Source: CAVRZY01 sp963725415
Lineage (GTDB): Bacteria > Acidobacteriota > Terriglobia > Bryobacterales > Bryobacteraceae
Length of the DNA stretch: 11,025 bases
Assembly: GCA_963725415.1 (NCBI GenBank)
Contig: CAVRZY010000176.1
Location: 1 to 11,025 of the forward strand
Direction: 5' to 3'
Position numbers and translations under genes: made by a program. Shown in pieces: positions 1 to 5,906 of the stretch (positions within the stretch are counted from its first letter, which is position 1; each line of letters starts with the position of its first letter). Under the pieces are notes generated by a model, which worked only from the letters and a program-made list of their open reading frames with translations, had not been told where the DNA came from and searched no databases.

Positions 1-51
1 GTGGTACAGGCCACGAATTTCGCAAAGGCGGCGAAATTCGCGCCAGTCCCC
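1..51. repeat. REP-like imperfect palindrome
   Basis: A perfect 10-bp inverted repeat (CGAATTTCGC at 14-23, GCGAAATTCG at 31-40) encloses a 7-nt loop (AAAGGCG). Five bases beyond the right arm is GTCCCC (46-51), with a degenerate partner (GTGGTAC) at 1-7. The element at 1207-1252 has the same layout: perfect inner stem, 7-nt loop ending GGCG or GGGCG, a 5-nt bulge, then GTCCCC. The stem sequences differ but the architecture is conserved, as in REP families moved by REP-associated tyrosine transposases. No such transposase lies in the window. The left boundary may fall outside it. Confidence 0.5.
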
Positions 52-98
52 GAATTACACGGGTTGCCCCAGGTGAGAATGGCGAGATTTTCGAGGGA

Positions 99-165
99 GG
101 CAACGAAACCCCCTCGACTAAGTGCCCTAGTTTGAATGGCCGCTTCGACACGGAGTTTCGTCGCC
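99..165. repeat. Imperfect inverted repeat in gene-free left end
   Basis: GGCAACGAAAC (99-109) pairs with GTTTCGTCGCC (155-165) with one mismatch across a 45-nt spacer. GGG (95-97) and the CCCC run that follows the right arm could add to the stem. It lies downstream of the minus-strand methyltransferase gene. It may be a decayed member of the same palindrome class as 1-51, or a transcript-end hairpin. It has no T-run, so it is not a typical intrinsic terminator. Nothing else that I can support is in 1-207. Confidence 0.3.
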
Positions 166-207
166 TGTCCCCCAAAATTCGCGCATTGTGACTTTATCCA
201 CGGGCTG

Positions 208-804
208 TTAGCGCAGCCGCGGGACCAACGCCGGGACACGGCGGGCGTAGGCTTCGAATTCCGTGCCAAAGGCTTCACGCAACAGCCTGTCCTCGCCGCG
301 CACGCGGATGGCGGTTCCGATGGAGAATGCCACGACAAAGGGCCCCAGAGCGATCCAGCGGCTGTTGGCCAAAGCGGTGGCCAGGGACAAACCGAACAGG
401 GCGGTGTAGATGGGATGCCGCACCAGCCGGTAGGGACCCTGGGTAACCAACCTGTGCCCTTCCACCAAGCGTGCCGGCCAGGTCCAGTGCAGACCCAGCG
501 TTCGGAGGGCGGCCAGGAGCATCCAGGCCGAGGTGACCGCCAGAGCGGCCGCCAGCACCGCTACAGCAATCTCGCAGGGCGCGCCCAACAGAGCGAAAGG
601 CGTGAACAGCGGTCGCCGGATGGTGAATACAGCCGCGATCGAGGCGCTTTGCAGCAGCAGTCCCAGTTTCCAGGACGGGTCGCGTTTGACCTCCCGCCCC
701 CGTGCCGCTCGGATGCGGAGAAGCATTGCGCCCAAGACACCAAGCCAGCACAGTAGCGCAACAGTGAAAACCAGCCCATGCAGCCACTGCTGGCGTCCCA
801 TCAT
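208..804 (-). CDS. Isoprenylcysteine carboxyl methyltransferase / PEMT-like integral membrane protein
   Basis: A 198-residue polytopic membrane protein with hydrophobic segments near residues 9-29, 47-62, 76-100 and 134-165. The family signature GPYRLVRHPIY is at 123-133, followed by an acidic-basic stretch EDRLLREAFG (171-180) and a C-terminal Phe-Tyr-Pro pattern. This is the AdoMet-binding end of the ICMT/phospholipid methyltransferase (PEMT, DUF1295-like) superfamily, and the length fits the bacterial members. They methylate small membrane-embedded acceptors; the substrate cannot be read from sequence, since bacteria lack the prenylated-protein substrate of eukaryotic ICMT. Two adjacent ATG codons (802-804 and 799-801) are possible starts, with only a weak GGA upstream. 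It lies 85 bp downstream of the pilin gene on the same strand and may be co-transcribed with it. Family is fairly sure, substrate unknown. Confidence 0.85.
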   Translation of the reverse strand: MMGRQQWLHGLVFTVALLCWLGVLGAMLLRIRAARGREVKRDPSWKLGLLLQSASIAAVFTIRRPLFTPFALLGAPCEIAVAVLAAALAVTSAWMLLAALRTLGLHWTWPARLVEGHRLVTQGPYRLVRHPIYTALFGLSLATALANSRWIALGPFVVAFSIGTAIRVRGEDRLLREAFGTEFEAYARRVPALVPRLR

Positions 805-858
805 GAACGTTCCGATCTGCGGGTAGTGCCTGACCGGGCCTGACAGCCGGCCGGTTGC

Positions 859-875
859 CCGGGAATCGATCCCGG
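859..875. other. Short GC-rich hairpin between pilin and methyltransferase genes
   Basis: CCGGGA (859-864) and TCCCGG (870-875) form a perfect 6-bp stem with a 5-nt loop. It sits just after the pilin stop codon in the direction of that gene. There is no T-run on either strand, so it is at best an RNA-stability or attenuation element. It may be a chance palindrome in GC-rich DNA. Confidence 0.2.
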
Positions 876-888
876 CGGGAGGACAAAG

Positions 889-1074
889 CTAGCTCGCGGC
901 GCTATGTGCAGCCGACAGGTTGTTACTGGTGGCGCCCCAAATGTACCTGACACTCTCGCCGCTGAGCAGCAACAGGGCGGCGGAACACACAACCAGGAAC
1001 GCCATCAGCATCGTGTATTCGACTATGTCCTGCCCGCCTTGCTCTCGGATGAAGCTGGCCAGAAAGTCTCTCAT
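889..1074 (-). CDS. Flp/Fap-type (type IVb) pilin subunit
   Basis: A small protein of about 61 residues beginning MRDFLASFIREQGGQDIVEY. The Flp pilin processing signature is plain: glycine, four residues, then Glu-Tyr (GG|QDIVEY), directly followed by a hydrophobic stretch of about 20 residues (TMLMAFLVVCSAALLLL) and a short polar tail. Prepilin peptidase should cut after the second glycine, giving a mature pilin of about 46 residues. I chose the ATG at 1072-1074. An in-frame ATG at 1135-1137 would add 21 residues, but it lies inside the likely promoter and would give an atypically long leader. No prepilin peptidase or tad secretion gene is in the window, so the pilin is an orphan here. Its assembly machinery would have to lie elsewhere. 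Confidence 0.82.
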   Translation of the reverse strand: MRDFLASFIREQGGQDIVEYTMLMAFLVVCSAALLLLSGESVRYIWGATSNNLSAAHSAAS

Positions 1075-1108
1075 GGCAAATCGCCCGAAACAGGTGCGAT
1101 TAGGAATA

Positions 1109-1137
1109 ATGATAATACTTTTGCAGCCGACATTCAA
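1109..1137 (-). promoter_or_regulatory. Predicted sigma-70-type promoter of the Flp pilin gene
   Basis: On the minus strand TTGAAT (1137-1132) is followed after exactly 17 bases by TATCAT (1114-1109), in an AT-rich island within GC-rich DNA. Transcription would start near 1102, leaving a leader of about 28 nt before the chosen ATG at 1074. The fit to both hexamers and the spacing are good, and it sets the pilin start downstream of the alternative ATG at 1137. Prediction from sequence only. Confidence 0.45.
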
Positions 1138-1155
1138 GAAAAACCGAACTTTTGG

Positions 1156-1181
1156 CGTAATGCCTCAGTCTCGGGGGCAAT
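1156..1181. repeat. Solo arm of the palindromic element found inside the first glycosyltransferase
   Basis: Positions 1157-1181 (beginning GTAATGCCTCAGTCTC and ending GGGGGCAAT) match, over 25 bases, the reverse complement of 2350-2374. Positions 1156-1178 match 2241-2263 directly over 23 bases. Outside those limits the similarity fades. This is therefore one arm of the 133-bp nested palindrome at 2242-2374, without a nearby opposite arm. It lies about 20 bp upstream of the pilin promoter. It is either a decayed element or a distinct short repeat from which the larger element was built. Confidence 0.8.
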
Positions 1182-1206
1182 GAAGCCAGGCGCGGAGGCG
1201 AAAAAT

Positions 1207-1252
1207 GGGGACAGGCAGCCATTTGCAGGGGCGGCAAATGGTGTCAGTCCCC
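1207..1252. repeat. REP-like palindrome with GGGGAC/GTCCCC ends
   Basis: The outer stem GGGGAC (1207-1212) pairs with GTCCCC (1247-1252). The inner perfect stem CCATTTGC (1219-1226) pairs with GCAAATGG (1234-1241) around the 7-nt loop AGGGGCG. A 6-nt/5-nt internal bulge separates the stems. The layout matches the element at 1-51. It lies in the intergenic region ahead of the lipoprotein gene. An ATG at 1205 with a good GGAGG (1194-1198) precedes it, so reading frames that start there translate the repeat; I regard that start as fortuitous. Confidence 0.7.
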
Positions 1253-1432
1253 GGTTTTTGCCCATTGCCGTATCAGTGTCTGAATCGCAGGAACCTCCGG
1301 GTTTCGGGAGGGTGGGGGGTGGAGAAGGTGAAGATGCAGGGTTGGTGCGTTGGGGCCAGGACCTTGGCGGCTGGGCCGGACGCGAGGGCAGGTGGAGGCC
1401 GGGCGGCAGGGTGCGCTATACTGTGCGTTCCG

Positions 1433-1972
1433 GTGTCCGGCAAGTGCGCGATTTCCCCTGCGTTGTTGGCGACGTTGCTGCTCTGGGCCTGCGCACCAGC
1501 GCCAGAAAGTTATCCGCCACCTTTTCAGCGGCGGGTTGCGGGGGATACCCAGCGGCCGCCAGTGGGCAACTTCGTCAATATGAACGACTCAGGGGCCGAG
1601 GCCTATTTCCTCCGCGATATCAGCCCCTCGCTGGAGGCAGGACAGTGGCGCTGGACCGCTCAGCGCCCCGAGTTACGCTTCTGGCTGGGTTCGACTAGCG
1701 GGCAGAAACTCAGCATGGATCTTGCCATCGCGGACGCTACCTTTAAGCACACCGGCCCGGTTGCGATCTCCTTCTATGTCAATGAGAGGTTACTCGCCAA
1801 AGTGAGGTACACCAAGCCAGGGTACTACCACTTTGAAAAAGAGGTCCCCTCGTCCTGGCTCAAGGCCGGCGCCTTTACCCAGGTGGCAGCGCAGGCCGAC
1901 AAGGTCTACGTCAGCGAGAATGACAAGGTACGGCTGGGATTCATTCTGATTCGAGCTGGGTTCGTCTCATAA
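1433..1972 (+). CDS. Predicted lipoprotein of unknown function, first gene of the glycosyltransferase cluster
   Basis: With the GTG start at 1433 the product is about 179 residues. It has a lysine in the N-region, a hydrophobic core (SPALLATLLLWA) and a lipobox-type LLWAC with Cys at about residue 20, followed by a Pro-rich linker. The rest is predicted beta-rich, with aromatic and charged strands (EAYFLRDISPSLEAGQWRW, ELRFWLGSTSGQKLSMDLAI, VAISFYVNERLLAKVRY), resembling a carbohydrate-binding-type sandwich, but I recognise no named domain. Longer in-frame starts exist: ATG 1334 with GGAGAAGG five bases upstream, and ATG 1205 with GGAGG. Both would add Gly/Arg/Cys-rich sequence that looks non-coding and would bury the lipobox, so I prefer 1433 even though no ribosome site precedes it. 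A TATACT at 1417-1422 might allow near-leaderless transcription. Its TAA overlaps the next ATG by one base, so it is probably translationally coupled to the glycosyltransferase. Confidence 0.65.
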   Translation: MSGKCAISPALLATLLLWACAPAPESYPPPFQRRVAGDTQRPPVGNFVNMNDSGAEAYFLRDISPSLEAGQWRWTAQRPELRFWLGSTSGQKLSMDLAIADATFKHTGPVAISFYVNERLLAKVRYTKPGYYHFEKEVPSSWLKAGAFTQVAAQADKVYVSENDKVRLGFILIRAGFVS

Positions 1973-4338
1973 TGCCGAAGGCGGTTGCCATCTTGTTCGG
2001 CGCGGGCTTCACCGTTTGCGCCTGCCTGGCCCTGGGGAAGCTTGTCCTGCACACCCTGGCACTGCGGTTCTCGCGGATGGAAGAACACATTTTCGCCTTC
2101 GTTGTAGGCTCGGCTGGCTGGAGCGCGCTGGTGTTCGGCCTGGCGGCCGCCGGGCAGGCGCGGCAGGGCGTTTTCCTGGGGGCCGGAGTGCTGGTGGTAG
2201 CGCTAACGGTATGGGCTGTCAGGAAAAAGACCGTTTCTGACGTAATGCCTCAGTCTCGGGGGCCGTGGGACAAGTTTCAGCTTGTCTCGGGCGCTATTCG
2301 AAAGGCGTCCGGACAGGCTGAAAGCCTATCCCACCCGGCTCGACAGGCTATTGCCCCCGAGACTGAGGCATTACCGGCCTCGACCTGGCACGCAGCAGGG
2401 GATTGGGGCACTGCCGGCTTCGCGGTCCTGTGCGGGGTCATTTTTGGCCTCTTTACGGTGCTGTACTTCTTCAATGCCATGGCGCCGGAAACCAGCCCGG
2501 ACGGCAGTTCCTACCACCTGGGCCTGGTAGCCCGCTACTTCCGGGAACACGGATTCCCTCGCATCACCAGCAGTATGTACGCGAACCTGTCACAGGGCCT
2601 GGAGATGCTATTCCTGTTTGCCTTCGCCTTTGGAGAGCACTCGGCGGCAGCGCTGGTGCATTTCGCATTTCTACTGTCACTGCCGCTGGCTATGGTGTGC
2701 TACGCACGCCGTTTCGGGTTCCCGTCAGCCGGGCTGGCTGGGGCGGTCCTTGTATATGCCAGCCCGTTGGTGGGCACCGACGGCACCAGCGCCTACAACG
2801 ATGTGGCGGTAGCCTCGATCCTGTTCACGCTGTTCTACCTGCTCCAGATCTGGGAGCAGGAGAGACGAGCGGCCTTGTTGATACCGATCGGGCTGCTGGC
2901 AGGTTTCGGCTATGCGGTGAAGTACACCGCTTTTCTGGGTGTAGCCTACGCCCTGGGGTTTGTGGGGTGGAAACTGCTGCGTGCGCGCCAAGGGCTCCTG
3001 CGCCCACTGCTGGTCATAGGGATCTGCGCCTTTCTGATGATGGCGCCGTGGCTGGCCAAGAACTGGATCTGGCTGGGGAATCCAGTTTCCCCGTTCTTCA
3101 ACGGGCTGTTCCCGAATCCCTACGTGCACATCGCCTTTGAGCAGGAGTACGCACAGCGGATGCAGAAATATGATGGGCTGAGCAGCCACTGGGCGATTCC
3201 CCTGGAAGCGACCGTTCGCGGAGAAGTCCTGCATGGCTTTCTGGGGCCGGTGTTCCTGCTAGCCCCGGTGGGGCTGCTGGCGCTGCGCTACTCCGCAGGC
3301 AGGCGCCTACTGCTGGCGGGACTCATTTTTGGGCTGACTTACGCCACGAACGTGGGAGCGCGTTTCCTGATCCCGAGCCTGCCATATGTGGCCCTGGCGA
3401 TGGCTATGGGGGTGATGAATTCCAGGGGCGTGGCGGCGGCTTTAGTAGCGGCGCACGCTGTGTTTTCCTGGCCGACCATCGCGCCCACTTACTGTAATCG
3501 TTACGCCTGGCGGCTGAGCGAAATCCCGGTGCGCGCGGCCCTTCGTGGTCTGAGGGAAGAGCGCTACCTGGCGGGAAAACTCTCCGGCTATGCTGTCGCC
3601 AGGATGATCGAAAGCCAGGTGCCACCGGACGGCAAAGTGTTCTCGTTCAACCAGCAACCGGACGCCTACACCTCGCGGGAGATCTGGGTGGCCTATCAGG
3701 CCGGATTGAATAACACGCTGGCGGGCACGCTGTGGACCGCCGTGGCTGGGGAGGACCAGCCAGTGTGGCGCCTGGAGTTCCGATTCGCGGCCGCAGAGGT
3801 CAGGAAACTGCGCGTAGTACAGATTGCAGGCCCGGCGGCTGGCGAGTGGAGCGTCAGCGAGTTCCGCGTCTCTGGGGAGGGCAAGGAACTCCCGCGGGCG
3901 CCGGCCTGGCGGCTGCGCGCCCATCCCAATCCCTGGGACGTGCAACTGGCCTTTGATAACTCGCCGGTGACCCACTGGCGGAGCTGGCAGTCGCTGTTTC
4001 CCGGCATGTATCTGGAACTTGATTTCGGCAGCTTGGAGAAGGTAGACGCCGCGTGGCTGGAATGTCCGCGCGGCCAGGGCGAGATCCGGCTGAAACTGGA
4101 AGGGGAACTCGCTGCCGGGCAGTGGAAAATCCTGGCCGAGGGTTTCCAGCGCCGGGAAGCGCCCGCGCCCGACGGGCTGCGGCGGGCGGCTGCCGAGGAA
4201 TTGAAATCGCGCGGCATCGACTTCCTGCTGCTGAAGGATACCGATTTCCTCACTCAGGACGTCAAGATGTGGCCGAAGCACTGGGGTGTCACGTTACTGG
4301 GGTATGTGAACGGGGTCCGGCTATATCGCCTGGATTAA
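1972..4338 (+). CDS. GT-C (GT39-type) membrane glycosyltransferase with C-terminal discoidin-like domain
   Basis: A 788-residue protein. Residues 1-500 hold about a dozen hydrophobic segments, for example 5-27, 41-60, 66-83 and 149-168. The first large non-cytoplasmic loop carries an acidic motif, SPDGSSYHL (Asp177), in the place where GT-C enzymes keep their catalytic or metal-binding acidic residue. Such enzymes take sugars from polyprenyl-phosphate donors on the outer face of the cytoplasmic membrane. Residues about 600-727 look like an F5/8 type C (discoidin) beta-sandwich: AFDNSPVTHWRS, then PGMYLELDFG, then a strand-rich end. This may bind the glycan acceptor or product. Residues 91-135 are encoded by a palindromic repeat (2242-2374) inserted in a loop between membrane segments 3 and 4 without breaking the frame. 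The ATG overlaps the lipoprotein stop (TAATG). Acceptor and sugar are unknown. Confidence 0.85.
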   Translation: MPKAVAILFGAGFTVCACLALGKLVLHTLALRFSRMEEHIFAFVVGSAGWSALVFGLAAAGQARQGVFLGAGVLVVALTVWAVRKKTVSDVMPQSRGPWDKFQLVSGAIRKASGQAESLSHPARQAIAPETEALPASTWHAAGDWGTAGFAVLCGVIFGLFTVLYFFNAMAPETSPDGSSYHLGLVARYFREHGFPRITSSMYANLSQGLEMLFLFAFAFGEHSAAALVHFAFLLSLPLAMVCYARRFGFPSAGLAGAVLVYASPLVGTDGTSAYNDVAVASILFTLFYLLQIWEQERRAALLIPIGLLAGFGYAVKYTAFLGVAYALGFVGWKLLRARQGLLRPLLVIGICAFLMMAPWLAKNWIWLGNPVSPFFNGLFPNPYVHIAFEQEYAQRMQKYDGLSSHWAIPLEATVRGEVLHGFLGPVFLLAPVGLLALRYSAGRRLLLAGLIFGLTYATNVGARFLIPSLPYVALAMAMGVMNSRGVAAALVAAHAVFSWPTIAPTYCNRYAWRLSEIPVRAALRGLREERYLAGKLSGYAVARMIESQVPPDGKVFSFNQQPDAYTSREIWVAYQAGLNNTLAGTLWTAVAGEDQPVWRLEFRFAAAEVRKLRVVQIAGPAAGEWSVSEFRVSGEGKELPRAPAWRLRAHPNPWDVQLAFDNSPVTHWRSWQSLFPGMYLELDFGSLEKVDAAWLECPRGQGEIRLKLEGELAAGQWKILAEGFQRREAPAPDGLRRAAAEELKSRGIDFLLLKDTDFLTQDVKMWPKHWGVTLLGYVNGVRLYRLD
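2242..2374. mobile_element. 133-bp nested palindromic element inserted in frame in a glycosyltransferase gene
   Basis: The ends are perfect 22-bp inverted repeats (2242-2263, beginning GTAATGCCTCAG, and 2353-2374, ending CTGAGGCATTAC). Inside them lies a second, imperfect inverted pair: 2265-2286 (GTGGGACAAG...CTTGTC) and 2312-2334 (GACAGGC...CCCAC), differing by three substitutions and one indel. Each of these is itself a small hairpin with a TTTCAG- or TGAAA-type loop. The centre (2287-2311) is unique. A further GACAGGCTA at 2342-2350 repeats part of the inner arm. The element has no room for a transposase, so it would be non-autonomous (MITE-like or palindromic-element-like). No stop codon occurs in the host frame. 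The outer arm also occurs alone at 1157-1181. Confidence 0.72.
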
Positions 4339-4364
4339 GAGAGGCACAAGGCGTAGGGCGTCAG

Positions 4365-4949
4365 GTGGACGACGGACGAGTCTATAGGCGGTTTGGCGTC
4401 ACACTAGTCCTGGCACTGGTGGCGACAAATTTATATCGGGCCTGGACGCAGTCTATTACCTGTGACGAGGCGTTCACTTACAACGAGTTTCTGGCTGGTC
4501 CGGTATCAAGGCTATTTACTCACTATGACGCCAACCACCACATCCTGCACAGCATGCTCGCGAAGATTGCGATATCTCTGTTTGGGCTGTCCGAGTTCAC
4601 CCTGCGGATTCCGAGCCTATTGGGTGGTGTGCTGTATCTGAGCACGGCGTTCCGGCTGTGCCGTTACCTATTCGGCGAGAGCCTGTTTTTCCTGGTGTCC
4701 CTGGCTAGTGTGACTCTGAACCCATTCGTTCTGGATTTCCTGTCCGCGGCCCGAGGCTATGGGCTGGCACTGGCTTTCTGCCTGTGGGCGCTCTATCACC
4801 TGTGCCGGTTTGCGGCCGCCTACGAGCCCGGCTCAGAGCCTCCCAGCAGAGCCACCTGTACAAAGCTGCTCTTGGCCTGGCTCTGTCAGTGTCCTCGCAC
4901 GTGGCGTTTCTTTTCCCCTGCGGCGCTTTGGCTGCGCTGCTGGTGCTGA
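4365..4949 (+). CDS. GT39-type membrane glycosyltransferase, N-terminal part (frameshifted gene)
   Basis: A GTG at 4365, 26 bp after the previous stop, begins MDDGRVYRRFGVTLVLALVA, a short basic N-terminus and first membrane segment. After it comes CDEAFTYNEF (Asp34-Glu35), the acidic pair of the first periplasmic loop typical of PMT/ArnT-like GT39 enzymes. HYDANHHILHSMLAKI and GLSEFTLRIPSLLGG follow, which match the family's usual loop-and-helix pattern before further membrane segments. From about 4850 this frame gives Cys/Arg/Trp-rich sequence that no longer resembles a membrane enzyme and stops at 4947-4949. The correct continuation is in another frame (see 4784-5893). The whole gene would encode about 508 residues and transfer a sugar from a polyprenyl-phosphate donor to an unknown acceptor. 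Only a weak ribosome site precedes the GTG, so the exact start is uncertain. Confidence 0.7.
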   Translation: MDDGRVYRRFGVTLVLALVATNLYRAWTQSITCDEAFTYNEFLAGPVSRLFTHYDANHHILHSMLAKIAISLFGLSEFTLRIPSLLGGVLYLSTAFRLCRYLFGESLFFLVSLASVTLNPFVLDFLSAARGYGLALAFCLWALYHLCRFAAAYEPGSEPPSRATCTKLLLAWLCQCPRTWRFFSPAALWLRCWC

Positions 4950-5893
4950 TGCTGGCGGTCGATGGTCTGCTCAAGGGGGACCGTAGCTCACTTGGGCGGC
5001 AGTTGAGCCGGGCAGCCGATCAGTTCCTGCTCCCCGGGTTGGTGACGGCGTTCCTGATCATGGTGTTGCCGCTCAGCAAAGCCAGCCAGAGCGCCTACTA
5101 CTACGGAGCAGACTCGCTGTCGCAATCTCTGGATAGCATCCTCCGACCTGCGTTCTTCCACCATCGAGGCAGGGCCCTGAGTTTCGACCTATTCGAGCCA
5201 GCGTTCCTGGCGATCATGAAATACCTGGTACCAGGTGTGTTCTTGCTGACCGGCGCCGTCCTGGTGGCGATTGTCTGGCGCTGGATTCGCGCGCGCGTGT
5301 TCCGGAAGCTGAGCAGGCCGGATCAGTTCCTGTACTATGCGGGAGGAGGGATGCTGGTGGCCCTGGCGGGGATGGTGGCCTCTCATAAGGCGTTTGGCCT
5401 GCTATACCCACAGGGCCGGACTGGGCTCTACTGGGTCCCCTTGTTCTTGCTGACCTGCGCTGCCCTGCTCAAGAAACCCGAGAAGCCGCGTGTGCTCGTC
5501 CGAATCGCCAGGGTCACCAGCTTATTCGTTGCAGGGCTGGTGCTGGCCCAATTCATAGTCCATTTCGACACCACGCATTACGCGGAGTGGGTTCCCGACT
5601 CCGGCGTGAGGCAAATCGTGGACCTAATGCGAGCCGATCACGCGCGCCACCCCAAAGACGCAGTGCGGCTGGCCGCGAGCTGGACGCTGGAGCCGAGCCT
5701 GAACTTCTACCGGCAGCGGTATCGCCTGGCATGGATGGACCCCATCCGAAGAGAGAGTCTCGGAGCAGACTCGGACTATTTCGTGCTCCTGCCGCGGGAT
5801 GGGGCCCTGATCGAAAAGTTCCGCCTGACCAAGCTATACCAGCACGGACTGTCGGGCGCCGTGCTGGCGGTGCGTCGGGAGCCAGGCCGGTGA
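4784..5893 (+). CDS. GT39-type membrane glycosyltransferase, C-terminal part (frameshifted gene)
   Basis: This frame takes over from the N-terminal part at 4365 near 4820-4850. The sequence from SQQSHLYKAALGLALSVSSH onward (about 4840) continues the membrane protein with hydrophobic segments (FLFPCGALAALLVLMLAV, FLLPGLVTAFLIMVLPL, YLVPGVFLLTGAVLVAIVW, GGGMLVALAGMVA, LYWVPLFLLTCAALL, SLFVAGLVLAQFIV). It ends with a soluble domain of about 100 residues (from HFDTTHYAEWVPDSG) of the kind that closes such glycosyltransferases. The GTG at 4784 is formal only; residues before about 4825 overlap real coding sequence of the other frame. Moving between frames needs one missing base or two extra ones. 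I see no slippery heptamer, so a base error or a true mutation is likelier than programmed frameshifting. Fourteen bases separate its TGA from the next gene's TTG. Confidence 0.75.
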   Translation: MGALSPVPVCGRLRARLRASQQSHLYKAALGLALSVSSHVAFLFPCGALAALLVLMLAVDGLLKGDRSSLGRQLSRAADQFLLPGLVTAFLIMVLPLSKASQSAYYYGADSLSQSLDSILRPAFFHHRGRALSFDLFEPAFLAIMKYLVPGVFLLTGAVLVAIVWRWIRARVFRKLSRPDQFLYYAGGGMLVALAGMVASHKAFGLLYPQGRTGLYWVPLFLLTCAALLKKPEKPRVLVRIARVTSLFVAGLVLAQFIVHFDTTHYAEWVPDSGVRQIVDLMRADHARHPKDAVRLAASWTLEPSLNFYRQRYRLAWMDPIRRESLGADSDYFVLLPRDGALIEKFRLTKLYQHGLSGAVLAVRREPGR

Positions 5894-5906
5894 GGGAGCG
5901 GTCGAG

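Noticed and set aside
136..756. Plus-strand frame of 206 codons opposite the methyltransferase
   Set aside because: Gln/Gly/Arg-rich shadow of a well-recognised membrane protein gene.
904..1698. Plus-strand frame of 264 codons across the pilin, repeats and lipoprotein
   Set aside because: It runs through the antisense of the pilin and through the repeats, and it is low in hydrophobic pattern; the pilin and lipoprotein explain the region better.
3442..4281. Open minus-strand frame of 279 codons opposite the first glycosyltransferase
   Set aside because: Arg/Pro/Gln-rich translation without domain or signal; it mirrors the GC-rich codon pattern of the real gene on the other strand.
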